From assembly GCA_963921795.1 (NCBI GenBank), contig OY997653.1:24101158-24165157 (forward strand): a stretch of 64,000 nucleotides of DNA, written 5' to 3'. Positions 1-11,789 of the stretch are shown here, piece after piece (within the stretch, counting starts at the first letter, position 1; every line of letters starts with the position of its first letter). The notes beneath the pieces were generated by a model. It ran no database searches, was not told where the DNA came from, and was given only the letters and a program-made list of their open reading frames with translations. This DNA comes from Nannobrachium achirus (taxonomy: Eukaryota > Chordata > Actinopteri > Myctophiformes > Myctophidae). The translations under genes were made by a program, and so were the position numbers.

Positions 1-196
1 CCGCCAGGGGGTGGTGTTGTGCAGTCTGGTTTATTAACCAGGCTAGCCCGATACCTCTGTCCATCTGTCTCTTTGGCTCAAGACAGTTCGGACCAAGTTG
101 AATGTGTGCAGACATAACTATGATTGAAAGATTAGATTAGTCTTCAGTCCACTCTTATACGGTACCCATTCAATGTCAACCTCCATTGTTCTCTCT

Positions 197-305
197 GTTG
201 GCTTGGACTGAAGCAGAATGTGTTTTGTGCATGTTGGCTTGGACTGAAGCAGAATGTGTTTTGTGCATGTTGGCTTGGACTGAAGCAGAATGTGTTTTGT
301 GCATG
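197..305. repeat. 36-bp minisatellite, about three units
   Basis: A 36-bp unit beginning GTTGGCTTGGACTGAAGCAG is repeated almost perfectly three times. Because the unit is a multiple of three it stays open in several frames and mimics a small repetitive protein, which I do not believe is real. The sequence just downstream (about 295-460) recurs at about 1145-1270 without the minisatellite. Confidence 0.9.
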
Positions 306-592
306 TGAGATGGGCTTGCAAACAGACACAAACGTCTTGTTTAATCTTAATCTGCAAAGTAACTAGTAACAAAAGCTGTCAAATGTAATAGTTTCTACTC
401 TACTATAAGCTTTTTTATATAGTATAAAGTATCACAAAATATAATTAAGTGAATTGCCTCAATTGTCTCAAAATTGTACTTCAGTACAGTAGCCTGATTC
501 AGTAAATGTACTGCGTTACATTCCACCTCTGTACACGCACACAAACACACGCTCTCACACACATTGTGGTTTTATAATCCTTGTTGTCGAAG

Positions 593-992
593 GTGGGTGG
601 TTTAATTCATGCTGCCGAGGAAGGATCGTATGCTAAGCCAAGGTATGCCACGATTACTAGCCTGCTGAATTACCTGGCAGAAGAACGCCTCTACAAAGAG
701 GACATTGTGAGCGATAACCCTGTAGAGGTGAGGGAAGTTAGAATATTTGAACAAAACATGTCTAAATGCAAGGCAAAATGTGTGTATCATTCACTCTTAA
801 ATTAAATCTATCTTATACCATCTTCACAGTCAGTCTACATTGGAGAGCTTGACGATGATTTAAGATGGGAGCATCCCCTCAAATCGTCACCCACTTTGAT
901 CTACACACCCAACAACAGCCATGAATACGTCCACAACCGACTTCTTGAGACCCTGATTTATGAGAAGCAATTAAGACCCATCATAGTAGAGC
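593..992 (+). CDS. Two exons of an unrecognised protein-coding gene or gene fragment
   Basis: Two exon-like blocks join in frame. The first (about 593-727) reads VGGLIHAAEEGSYAKPRY and later LLNYLAEERLYKEDIVSDNP, ending at GAG before GTGAGG. The second (830-992) follows TCTTCACAG and reads SVYIGELDDDLRWEHPLKS, then TLIYTPNNSHEYVHNRLLE and LRPIIVE, ending before GTAGGG. The phase across the intron matches (GAG|TCA). I do not recognise the family. Related exon pieces occur at about 1330-1400 (decayed) and on the minus strand at about 45190-45260, where DEDIVGKDPVQ replaces KEDIVSDNPVE. The family has therefore been copied locally. No start codon, stop codon or further exons were found, so this may be a fragment. 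Confidence 0.4.
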
Positions 993-1299
993 GTAGGGGT
1001 CCGCTCTGTTTTATTCCATTTTATGGTTAAATCCACTCTGTGTATGAACACAACTACAAAGTTCATGTTCATCCGTGAGAATAAATATTTGTGAACTGTA
1101 CAGCACTGACACAAACTGAGAGCCTGACTTTCTTTTCATTTTTTTGTGCATGTGAGATGGCTTGCAAACAGAGGCACTGTCTTGGTTAATCTTAATCTGC
1201 AAAGTAGTAACAAAAGCTTTTATATAGTATAAAGTATCACAAAATAGAATTAAATGGAGTGAATTGCCTCAACAAGACATGCCAAGCTAAAATGTATGT

Positions 1300-1410
1300 A
1301 TCTTACACTATGTTAAATTAAATCTGTCTTCTCTCGTCTTCATAGTCAGTCTACTATTAAACATTTGACAGGGATCTCATGGATTCTTCACCCAACTTCT
1401 TTCTATTTAG
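1300..1410 (+). pseudogene. Decayed second copy of the 830-992 exon start
   Basis: The intron end (TTAAATTAAATCTGTCTTC) and exon start TCAGTCTAC of the preceding gene fragment recur here, followed by a sequence shared with the minus-strand copy near 45.05 kb (GGGATCTCA, GATTCTTCACCCAAC). No long frame remains. The rest of 1410-2070 shows nothing I can identify. Confidence 0.4.
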
Positions 1411-2070
1411 GTGTGGTCACAAGACTCACAACCCCCTCATCTGATCAGAGCAATGTTGTTTAAAGTTTCCGCTTTTAAAATGTAACAGTTATAGCTTAGA
1501 AATCTATTGAGGCCTTTATGGTTTTGACACAAGTTATGTTAAACATGTTATTATTATAACAACCAATAAAACATTTGTGTGTATATCTGTCCCTGGCTTG
1601 GTCAGCATCCACTGCCTCTGTTGGTACATGTCAATAGATAAGAACCTGGTCCCTGGACAATAGACCACAGGATCTCACAGATTACAGTGCCTATTAACTC
1701 ACAGGCTGTATTCGTCTTAAGGCTATCGAACAATCTGCTAAATGTAAGTTTGTATGACTATACATTAGGTTTAGTTAATACAAAGGTTACATAAGAAAAT
1801 TATACTACTGTATAACACAAGGAGAAAATGTGTAAACATGACTGTTATTGTAATGGACTAGAAAATATTATTAGACATTTGAATCACTAATGACTGACAG
1901 TCACCGGTGTCAAATGATGCTCAGGCCCATCCCATTCATAGGGAGAAGCCCTTCATGTGGATCTATAAATTGGATGAATGTGTAATTATATTAGTGTATG
2001 TAAGTGTGTATCCATAGAAGGCATTCCAAACACAACTCCTGGCTGTCAGGCCACACAAATTATTATTTTA

Positions 2071-5054
2071 TTACACAATCTTATATTCATATATGTAGGC
2101 AGGTTTCTCGTCGCCGTAGTAATTGGGAACAGTTTCAGGGCGGCGTACAAGATTAAAATGCTCATAGCCAATGGCATTTTTGTTTGTGGTCTCCACGTGC
2201 CTGCAGGGGAAATATATGGATTCAGATTAGTTACAGCAAAAGATTAAAGTTCTGAACTCATTAGTTAGTTGATTTTTTGAGGGGTGATTTCTGTTTCTGT
2301 GAAACCAACACAATCATCTCATTTGTTGCTATTATCACTCACCCATAGATCCTCTTGTATCTCCGGTGTCGTCCAACATAATCTAACACGTGGTACATCA
2401 TCTTTCGACCTAGAATGAGAGTTTACAGACAGTTTTTCAAATAAAACCCAGGATTAATTTCAGGTGACCGTGAACACCTAGTGCTAGATCTGAACAGAAC
2501 ACATACCTATGCCTTCCCCATCATATTTCTTTTTGCGGGCAATTGCAGCGACATAAATGGCTTTGCCCTCAGCACGGCAGCATACCCCCCCTACAAGCTC
2601 TGGAGCCTTTTCTTTGGCTTCTGTCCTGTAGACTGAAGTACAAGCAAGGTAGATGCTGAAGATTAGTATCATCAATAAGCAGGCAAACAATAACTTCTGT
2701 GAGGAAATATGAAATATGAATTACTAATTTATTGGAGAATGTTATAAAGTACTTAAATGGGGGTGTAAAGTCTTGCCTATACAGGGTGTCACTAACCTGA
2801 CTCTGCCAGATAGTGGCAGCACAATCTAATCTAGAAATCATGACATAGGCTATTTATTATAATCACTAATTCACTATGAAGCGTCTTTAATTATAATTAA
2901 AGTAAAAATAGTCAAATAACAAACAAGGACAAATGGTTCTGCCCACAACCTTATCAAACCAAAATGCCTAAACTACTGTAAATGTAGGCCTATATGATAA
3001 TGGTTCTTAATTAGTCCCAATTATTAAGTACTAGAAGCTCGGCCGCCCGACCCTGGCCAACTCGGGAACAATGTAAATAGGGGATGAATGCCCCGCCCTT
3101 TAATGCAAACCCCATTATACCTGTTGTCATAGGATCTGTTTTGACCATCTGTTTGCGTGTGTCCATTTATGCCTATATATGGAGTTATCTGTGTCCTTTT
3201 ATGCCCATATAGGAACATCAGAATACGTAACCATGGCATTTTTTGTTGATTCATGTGGGATACGTGATCTCAGAGCCTTTTATGATGTGATGTCACAATG
3301 AGTCAGCGCTTGCGCCGATTTCCTCCGGAACAGCCTGATGTCAACAATCAGCCCGCATAAGGAGATTCCGAACGTTTCGCGCCGGTTCGGGAGAACCGCG
3401 CGTCGGGTCGGGTCGAGGCCCGGCACTGCACTCTGTGCCGCGGCGGGGAACGCGCGTGCCGAATCTGAAGCCGGTGGGACGAATGGTTCTCGAGATACGT
3501 GGATTACAGACAGACAGAGACTTCTCGCATTTATAGATAGATAATACTTGACCATATAAATATAGAATGTTTATGATTATATATGTTATGAAACATCGCA
3601 TAGTCGAGCTTTGCGACGGTCGCATGAGCCGTCTCAGCGCCGTTACCGACTTATGTGCCGTTATGGACAGAATAGTAAATCTTCAGCCCCCCGAATTTTG
3701 TCATCTCTGCGTGGTCCAGGGGAACACAACGGCGCGCTCCCTACCTCCGGTTCAGCCAATCACAAGCTTCCACTGCCGATACCGGGATGCTGTTTTGATA
3801 CACGCGATGCATATGCCTAAAGCGAAGGAGGCGTCTAACTTTCTATGTCTATGGTAGTGCAGCATCACTCAATGCTGCCACCATCTGGCGGAGTCAGGTT
3901 AGGGTGTCACTGTATGTGTAGAAAAACCTGCAATGTTACAACAATATTTGTAGTGATCTAAATCAGGTCAGTCATCTCTCACCTAGCTTAGAGAGTCCCT
4001 TGGCATTTGCTGCGCGTCTATAGTCCGTCACAGTCAACCCATTTCCCAGCGTTTCCTGGTATATTTTATCCAGCTCGTCTCTCACAGCGACAGCAAAGGA
4101 GAAATCCTTAAGCTGGATCTTGCTGTTGGAACAAGAGCAAACCGGTCTCAAATACTGACAACAGTTACATAGTTAAAACTCCTCAAAACATTACATGGGC
4201 CAAAACAACACATACAACCCTCGCAATAACAACATGAGCTTGTAGATCCTCTATTTCCACAATTTTATTAAATATGTCAGTCATCTCTTTGTATATTGAC
4301 GTTATTTGTTATATCTGCCCTGTAGATTGTTTGTTGGTGAAGCCTAAAAGCCATACAGAAATGTATTTTTTATGTTCCAATGTTAAATGGAAAAACACAA
4401 TTAAATCGTTTGTCGCAATTATTTGTGTAACAATTAATTGCCAAGAAAATGTCTAGACAAACAGCCCTAGACAGGATTGGATCTACTTGGACCATGACAT
4501 TTTTCTAACCTTTATTTAAGCTGCTAGACATATTAAAGTGCCATAGTAGTGCCATAATTGTGTACTTTTACTGGTTTTCATACGTCTATGATGTTGACAG
4601 TACTCATTAGACCCCCTGGTGTGGTTGTCCCTTTGTATTTTGGATTTCTTCCTGGAGGCTGACACCTTGTGGGTCAAAAGTGCCGATCCAACAGTGATTA
4701 AATGACATCATATAATCATCCCCTCCCCTTTTACCATTCACCCAACACTGTGGGTGTGTCTAACTTCAGCTGGTTCAACGAACATAATCATGTTTTAGGG
4801 GGGAAATAAATCATGGCACTGCATCTTTAAGAACAGTTTCTTATTCACAACAGTGGTCTGTAACATCTATTTCACATGTTATAAAGAAAATGCATATACA
4901 GTATTACTGATTTACAAGCTCCACCCATATGATAAGGGTGGACAACAATAGGGGTCTTCAGCACTAGTAAAACTTGAGTTTAGAGCACAGCTTCCCTACC
5001 TTTCACCCCTATGCAATTAAGTGTGTTCATTGTATGCCACTATTACAGTGTAAG

Positions 5055-5151
<97 letters not shown>

Positions 5152-5161
5152 TTGCGCGCGC

Positions 5162-5212
<51 letters not shown>

Positions 5213-6747
5213 CTACAGCAGTACATTACCCATTCTATGAATGAGTACAGAAACTGGTCAACAATAGATGGTGCTATTGATCTTTGTGAATGGGAGACAA
5301 GTCACAGAGGTCATGAAGTCAATCTGAGCATGAATGGTGGAGCAGATTCAGAATTTAAGGCTTTTTTTGTCTTATGACAACTGACACTGGAATTTGATTA
5401 TATTGTGGATGACTTTGCATGAAGCAGAACCAAGGGGGTTCCTTGGGGTCTAATATAGCATCAGTTTAACCACCCTATATACTACATTGGCTATCTACAA
5501 GCTCACAATGCATCATGATGTGACATGTTGTGAGCTTGTAGATCTGCTCTTTTCAAAAACAATTTCAAGAATGTAAGAAATGTGGAATATTATTATTTTT
5601 TATTATTACACAAATCTAGTATGGTTGCACATTTTCAGATGGGGGTCCGTGGCTAAATACATAATCATTTGGGGGTCCAAAAGTTAGATTTTTTTGTTTT
5701 GTATTATTTATTTAGGCAACGTTTTTTTTTTTGTGTGATAATGTAACTTGCAGTCAAAATAGTCAGACTTTGGTTTTCCTTGTGGTATATAGCTAAAACC
5801 AGGGGTCTGCAACCTTTTTTGAAGTCTTTATATTTTACTAATTGCCAGTGTGCCAAATTAACTAATTATGACACATCATAATAATATATTATAACACATT
5901 TTGTCCATATACATAACAGCCCTTTTTTTCTTTTTTTGCAACATTTTCTTTCACAAATAGGACACCATAATGACCATTATACTAACTCCAATCGAATCCC
6001 TTCTTATTTCATCTTAGTTCAGAATTTGTGACAATGTGAAATAATTAATTTAATTTAAGGGTTAAGGATGCTCAGCCCTGCAACAATCAAAGTTTCAGGA
6101 TTGTTTTAAAGATGGGAAAAGCAGGGGAGTTAAGAATTTAGAACCTCAATAAAAGACACTGGTGTCTACATGAAAGGAAACAGCCACTGTTGTGTAGATA
6201 TTGACAAAAAAAGAGACAGAGGTGAAAGTGGTTCAGTCAGCTGGGGCAGTGCCTCACAATAGTTTGATAATGTTTGGAATTCATCTTCAGTTAAACCACT
6301 TACAGTATAGTGAAAGGAGCTGAGTTGCACTGTACTTGGTATGATCTTTTTCAGCTTACAAGTAGGCCTACACACTAGCATATTGGGTGCCTATAACTAT
6401 TGTAGTCTTGAACCTGTACAGTTAGCAACTTGTAAATAATAGGTCTATGGCATGTATTTCATTGTAAGATATGTTCATGGCATTTGATTATGGATATTGA
6501 ATCTGTACGTTTGTAGTAGCCTAGCCTAGACTAATTTCGAACAGTTTAGCCTATTTTGTTTACAACTACAAGACCTCGCCAATCGTCTTTAGGTTCAAAT
6601 TTACCACCAAAAGTTACGTTTTTTAATCCTTCATTGAGACAAACATTGTTTTTGGTCAGTATATACTTACGGATATTCTGGCTTAAGCACATCCTCCTTT
6701 TTAACTGCTTTCTTCATGCCTTTCTTGGACTTCTTTATGTTCGCCAT
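2071..6747 (-). CDS. NAA50-like GNAT N-acetyltransferase, five exons, apparently intact (179 aa)
   Basis: Exons in transcript order are 6671-6747, 3983-4122, 2507-2632, 2343-2409 and 2071-2200. All have GT-AG borders and join to 540 nt, 179 codons plus stop. The N-terminus is lysine-rich (MANIKKSKKGMKKAVKKED). The C-terminal half is a GNAT fold: LVGGVCCRAEG, IYVAAIARKKKYDGEGIG, RKMMYHVLDYV, then HVETTNKNAIGYEHF and NYYGDEKPAYIYEYKIV. This order resembles NAA50 (GAVCCRVD, RRLGIG, LHVQISNESAIDFY). The Tyr and His that act as catalytic residues in NAA50 appear kept, whereas the first arginines of the acetyl-CoA loop are replaced by DGEGIG. The correct exon-3 acceptor is the CTTCAG before TCTACAGG. 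An upstream AG gives a hydrophobic but frame-breaking extension. AATAAA lies at the stop codon. Substrate is unknown. It could be NAA10/60-like rather than NAA50-like. Confidence 0.68.
2793..3901. mobile_element. 1.1-kb TIR transposon with 9-bp target-site duplication
   Basis: The element begins TAACCTGACTCTGCCAGATA and ends with the near-complement CCATCTGGCGGAGTCAGGTTA (shown in part). It is flanked by GGGTGTCAC at 2784-2792 and 3902-3910. Other copies of this intron lack it (for example at about 15731-15745), which confirms a clean insertion into intron 2 of the NAA50-like gene. The interior is GC-rich (3300-3480) and has no transposase-like ORF, so it is non-autonomous. A 9-bp duplication is typical of Mutator-like elements, but the class is inferred only. 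A relative lies at 20177-20572. Confidence 0.8.
5057..5211. repeat. (TG)n microsatellite, about 155 bp, interrupted by GCGC block
   Basis: A long TG run is broken once by GCGCGCTTGCGCGCGCG, an alternating purine-pyrimidine tract that could adopt Z-form DNA. It lies in intron 1 of the NAA50-like gene. The cysteine-valine reading frames across it are artefacts. Confidence 0.97.
5491..5547. repeat. Dispersed hairpin, copy 1
   Basis: Inverted arms CTATCTACAAGCTCACAA and TTGTGAGCTTGTAGATC surround a short spacer. The arms match the dispersed hairpin family seen mostly in the last 16 kb. It lies in intron 1 of the NAA50-like gene. Nothing else identifiable is seen in 5550-6660. Confidence 0.85.
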
Positions 6748-7002
6748 GCTTTCTACACATGTAGTGCCTACCTGAACCTCAATCACTGCCAATTTCAGCC
6801 CTCAAAAAGCAGATTCGCTGTCGTGTAGGCACAGTTGTTAATATTGTTTAACTTTTGTTTGCTTGTTGTATTTTTAAACGGTTTCTCTCTCATCGATCTT
6901 CCAGTTAAGACTGTCACATGACATTGATGATGACCTCTTATTTTGACAAACCAACATTCAAAAATCCCCCATTTCAGAGCCGGTAGTCCGGTCCTCTGTG
7001 CG

Positions 7003-7047
7003 TGTGCGTGTGTGTGTGCGTGTGTGTGTGTGAGAGAGAGAGAGGGA
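7003..7047. repeat. (TG)n/(GA)n simple repeat
   Basis: Short TG-rich then GAGAGA-rich tract just upstream (transcript sense) of exon 1 of the minus-strand NAA50-like gene. Confidence 0.85.
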
Positions 7048-7129
7048 GGTCAAACTAATTTGAGAACACCACAGAGTAAGCTTCTACCACAACTTTCCAT
7101 GAAATATAGGCAACTGTATATGAGTTAAG

Positions 7130-7630
7130 TAGCGCCTGCGGACAAAAAGCAGCTGGCCCAACCCAGTAGCAACTAGAAGCAGTGCTCTTCCGAGCACAGG
7201 TCTCCACCAGGCCACACAAATCGGCCTGTTATAGCGCCACCATGAGGCTGATTTAAAAAATGTGGGGCAGAGGTTCTGAATTAGCATCCAGGGAGTGTGT
7301 GTGCTCAGTTTGGCAGCAATCGGGCCAACGGCGCCGGAGATTAGCTGGTAACAACCAGGCCACACAAATCGGCCTGTTATAGCGCCACCATGAGGCTGAT
7401 TTGAAAAATGTGGGGCAGAGGTTCTAGATTGGCATCCAGGGAGTGTGTGTGCTCAGTTTGGCAGCGATCGGGCCAACGGTGACTGAGATTAGCTGTTCAC
7501 AAACTGCGAGGACGCACGCACGGACGCACGCACGGACGGACGGACGCACGGACGCACGGACGGACGGACGGAGGGGAAAACATAGTCTCCCTCAGCCTTC
7601 GGCTGGTGGAGACAATGAATTGGGTGAGTA
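7130..7630. repeat. Interspersed repeat with internal 148-bp duplication and GGAC/GCAC tract
   Basis: A block starting CCAGGCCACACAAATCGGCC at 7207 is repeated from 7355 with few changes, each copy containing TTATAGCGCCACCATGAGGC. This is followed by a tetranucleotide-like run of GGAC/GCAC units (about 7508-7573) and a small CTTCGG-type hairpin. The motif TTATAGCGCCACCATGAGGC recurs at about 56692 next to a comparable GC-rich hairpin, so both belong to one interspersed family. I cannot assign its class. Confidence 0.6.
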
Positions 7631-7790
7631 GGCTACAGAATGAGATTTATAATCCCTTGTAGAAAATGCATCAAGTGTTAAATTAACGTGTCATATTTGC
7701 ACTGCGATGCGCGATGAGGAGACAAGAACCATGGGTCATTAATTGTTGTCGCTTGCCAATAAGAACTAATCTGGACTATATACTCTATAT

Positions 7791-8135
7791 CAGGGGTCTT
7801 CAACAGGGGGTCCGCGAAATTATTGCTAAAAAAAAAGGTTTCTTTTTTTTTTTTTTTATAAATCATGATTTTATCCATTTTGAATAGCTTGATGAGTAGG
7901 CTACTATGCAATTGACAGATTGTTGATAGCCTATTATTGATATTGGTTCTATAGTTAAGTAGCCTATGTTTAGAAATGGACGTACGGCCCACCCTGCTCG
8001 CTGTAACTTGTATGTTTAAAATAAAATAAATATGTCGTAGCCCCGACCCCCCCATCCTACGAGGTGGTAGGGAGTCCCTGCTCCATCTCCCCATCAGTTT
8101 GGGGGTCCCCGGCCTGAAAACGTTGAAGACCCCTG
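7791..8135. mobile_element. Non-autonomous hAT-type element (345 bp) with 8-bp TSD
   Basis: The left end is CAGGGGTCTTCAACAGGGGG and the right end AAAACGTTGAAGACCCCTG, an imperfect inverted pair. The flanks are CTCTATAT at 7783-7790 and again at 8136-8143, the 8-bp duplication typical of hAT transposons. No transposase is encoded. The breakpoint of the adjacent 1,760-bp duplication falls inside this element, so the second block carries only its right part (about 9711-9895). A relative with hairpin cargo lies at about 63398-63754. Confidence 0.82.
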
Positions 8136-9708
8136 CTCTATATTCAATTCAATTATAATGCGTACACTCTGTGAGCTGTAGCCATGCAGGCTGCCGTACG
8201 TCTGTTCTTTTTGGCAAGCGACACCATTGTACTACAGCACAGCAGTGTTACTCAAACTTTAAAATGTCAAGGTCTCCAAACTCCCCTTATTTCTGACAGT
8301 GGAACGGGTCCATTGGTTCCATTTGTTCACTGCCAGAGTTACAGGCTACTTGTATGAGTCCATAGAGTCTAGACCCCCCTCCCTAAAGGAACTCACAATG
8401 TAAAGCTGTAGCAACTAATAAAATGTGAATTGTGAAACATAGCTGCATGGCTTTATTTAAGATATACATTTCTGGTGTGTTTGATTTATTGAATACTGTT
8501 TGATGACAGTAAGTCAGTCCAATCCACTCCTATACTCAATACGACAAATATTTGGCAGACCCCCTGTTGAAGACCCATGTCCTGTACAACAGCCTGCACT
8601 ACACAGAAATAAATCACACCTAGTGTGAAGTGAGCAGTGCTATTTATACGTTATTGTCATCAAGCGTCCCACTAGCCAATCACAGCGCATCCTGCAAAGC
8701 TTGACCAATGGGACCCTTTGAGCTGAAACTTTGAGCCATTTGTCTCAAGAATTAGGCCAAATCTAGGCCAGATGTAGGCCACACTTCAGTTTACTTAAGC
8801 CCCGGACATTTTACACAACAAAACTTGAGCCGGTTGTGCAAAGATCTAGGATATATCTAGGTCAGATGTAGGCCACGTTTTTCCCATTGTTCTTTAACCG
8901 GAAACCAGATGTTGGAGCTATCGGTCGTGTGACTCCTGTCCCAGGAGCACCACTCAAAAATACGCAAAGATAAGATACACACAGTCCCAGTGTCATTACA
9001 GTCTCCTTCCCAATGCAACAACAAATATGACAGCAGACCTTCCCTATGCACAACAAGATGTAGTGAATGTGCGCAATGAGGTGGACAATGAAATCATTCT
9101 GTGTTGTCGGCATGCTCATATCTTTTCTGTGACTGAGACTGTGATACTTGATGGTGATTATATTGGTTCAGAGAGAAGATTGTGTGCAAATCTTATGCCT
9201 GTATTTAGGCTGGACATCAATAGCCTGGGTGCCAGCCCTACTCATCCACACCCCCTCCCACACGCAGTGTGTGAGTGGCAACACCAGGCTAGGACATCAA
9301 GGTATCAAGGAGAGAATCAAGAAGATAAAACATCCGCACACAGTTTTTAAGCTCCAAAAACACAGTTTTTATTAATGGTGCAACATTTAGGCCCTTAGGT
9401 CTTCGTCAGACAATGATTTGCCAGATTAAAACATAAGGATAAGACTGAGTTTGTGTGTTCTAGACTGAGCGGGGGTCCCTGCCAAGGGGCTTGACTGTAT
9501 TATGTAAAAGGAGACAATGAGTTTCATCCTGGCATTTGTCAAGGCACCAAGGCAGAGCTGCCAATCAATGGTCAATGGGAAGATGCCTCAGGGTTCCCAC
9601 GGTCATGAAATTCCTGGAAATATTTTGAAATTAGAAAAATATTTTTCCAATACTGGAAAAGTTTTGGAATTGATCAAGGGTCCTGGAAAGTCATGGAAAC
9701 ATATTTAG
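7949..9708. repeat. 1,760-bp direct duplication, copy 1
   Basis: The sequence from 7949 recurs at an exact offset of 1,760 in the next block, with no difference noticed on reading. It contains the right part of a hAT-like element, CCAAT-like motifs (about 8675 and 8703) and a repeat with AAACACAGTTTTTATTAATG that also occurs near 26.17 kb. The short frames in it are low quality and I call no gene. Confidence 0.92.
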
Positions 9709-11472
9709 CTATAGTTAAGTAGCCTATGTTTAGAAATGGACGTACGGCCCACCCTGCTCGCTGTAACTTGTATGTTTAAAATAAAATAAATATGTCGTAG
9801 CCCCGACCCCCCCATCCTACGAGGTGGTAGGGAGTCCCTGCTCCATCTCCCCATCAGTTTGGGGGTCCCCGGCCTGAAAACGTTGAAGACCCCTGCTCTA
9901 TATTCAATTCAATTATAATGCGTACACTCTGTGAGCTGTAGCCATGCAGGCTGCCGTACGTCTGTTCTTTTTGGCAAGCGACACCATTGTACTACAGCAC
10001 AGCAGTGTTACTCAAACTTTAAAATGTCAAGGTCTCCAAACTCCCCTTATTTCTGACAGTGGAACGGGTCCATTGGTTCCATTTGTTCACTGCCAGAGTT
10101 ACAGGCTACTTGTATGAGTCCATAGAGTCTAGACCCCCCTCCCTAAAGGAACTCACAATGTAAAGCTGTAGCAACTAATAAAATGTGAATTGTGAAACAT
10201 AGCTGCATGGCTTTATTTAAGATATACATTTCTGGTGTGTTTGATTTATTGAATACTGTTTGATGACAGTAAGTCAGTCCAATCCACTCCTATACTCAAT
10301 ACGACAAATATTTGGCAGACCCCCTGTTGAAGACCCATGTCCTGTACAACAGCCTGCACTACACAGAAATAAATCACACCTAGTGTGAAGTGAGCAGTGC
10401 TATTTATACGTTATTGTCATCAAGCGTCCCACTAGCCAATCACAGCGCATCCTGCAAAGCTTGACCAATGGGACCCTTTGAGCTGAAACTTTGAGCCATT
10501 TGTCTCAAGAATTAGGCCAAATCTAGGCCAGATGTAGGCCACACTTCAGTTTACTTAAGCCCCGGACATTTTACACAACAAAACTTGAGCCGGTTGTGCA
10601 AAGATCTAGGATATATCTAGGTCAGATGTAGGCCACGTTTTTCCCATTGTTCTTTAACCGGAAACCAGATGTTGGAGCTATCGGTCGTGTGACTCCTGTC
10701 CCAGGAGCACCACTCAAAAATACGCAAAGATAAGATACACACAGTCCCAGTGTCATTACAGTCTCCTTCCCAATGCAACAACAAATATGACAGCAGACCT
10801 TCCCTATGCACAACAAGATGTAGTGAATGTGCGCAATGAGGTGGACAATGAAATCATTCTGTGTTGTCGGCATGCTCATATCTTTTCTGTGACTGAGACT
10901 GTGATACTTGATGGTGATTATATTGGTTCAGAGAGAAGATTGTGTGCAAATCTTATGCCTGTATTTAGGCTGGACATCAATAGCCTGGGTGCCAGCCCTA
11001 CTCATCCACACCCCCTCCCACACGCAGTGTGTGAGTGGCAACACCAGGCTAGGACATCAAGGTATCAAGGAGAGAATCAAGAAGATAAAACATCCGCACA
11101 CAGTTTTTAAGCTCCAAAAACACAGTTTTTATTAATGGTGCAACATTTAGGCCCTTAGGTCTTCGTCAGACAATGATTTGCCAGATTAAAACATAAGGAT
11201 AAGACTGAGTTTGTGTGTTCTAGACTGAGCGGGGGTCCCTGCCAAGGGGCTTGACTGTATTATGTAAAAGGAGACAATGAGTTTCATCCTGGCATTTGTC
11301 AAGGCACCAAGGCAGAGCTGCCAATCAATGGTCAATGGGAAGATGCCTCAGGGTTCCCACGGTCATGAAATTCCTGGAAATATTTTGAAATTAGAAAAAT
11401 ATTTTTCCAATACTGGAAAAGTTTTGGAATTGATCAAGGGTCCTGGAAAGTCATGGAAACATATTTAGCTAT
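9709..11472. repeat. 1,760-bp direct duplication, copy 2
   Basis: Second head-to-tail copy. The left edge of copy 1 reads GGTTCTATAGTT, the right edge of copy 2 TTTAGCTATGCAT, and the central junction TTTAGCTATAGTT. The breakpoints therefore share only CTAT, a 4-bp microhomology. The lack of differences implies a very recent event or an assembly artefact. Confidence 0.92.
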
Positions 11473-11780
11473 GCATAGTTTTTAGCTATTTGTTAAATTT
11501 TCGAAAACACTACACAAAATAAGTTTTGCAAGTAGTTTTTCACAGAACGGGCTGCGTGATTGCAGCCTAATGTATGCAACTAGACGTTCTATGGGACTGT
11601 TAAGTCTGACATCATTTTGTAGGCAGAGGAGAACTTTTGGGGCCAAAAGGCCCCAGCGCCCGTGAATCTTTTTACTATTTTTACTATTTACTAATTTTTC
11701 TTCTCTTTGTTGTTGAAAGGAAAGTGGTAGAATTATACTTTAGTCGTTATTTTTGTTTCCACACTTTTTGTTTCCACACT
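11473..11780. other. Unassigned intergenic DNA
   Basis: No coding frame, RNA gene or bounded repeat is evident between the tandem block and the start of the segment shared with 28.6 kb. Confidence 0.5.
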
Positions 11781-11789
11781 AACTACATT

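Noticed and set aside
197..305. CRISPR-like regular repeats
   Set aside because: Only three contiguous 36-bp units with no spacers, in a vertebrate genome.
2633..2696. Hydrophobic segment (KLLFACLLMILIFSIYLACTS) read as a membrane anchor of the NAA50-like protein
   Set aside because: Using the upstream acceptor breaks the frame with exon 2 in both the minus-strand gene and copy C. The downstream CTTCAG acceptor gives a complete in-frame CDS, so the segment is intronic.
4974..5377. Cysteine/valine and threonine/histidine repeat ORFs
   Set aside because: They are translations of the TG microsatellite in several frames.
7678..8094. 138-aa minus-strand ORF
   Set aside because: It lies inside the non-autonomous hAT element and contains a poly-A/T tract. 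There is no transposase motif.
8857..11135. Pairs of identical ORFs (64, 85, 107 and 75 aa)
   Set aside because: Identity comes only from the 1,760-bp duplication. None shows a domain, and the diverged copy at 25.6-26.3 kb does not preserve the frames.
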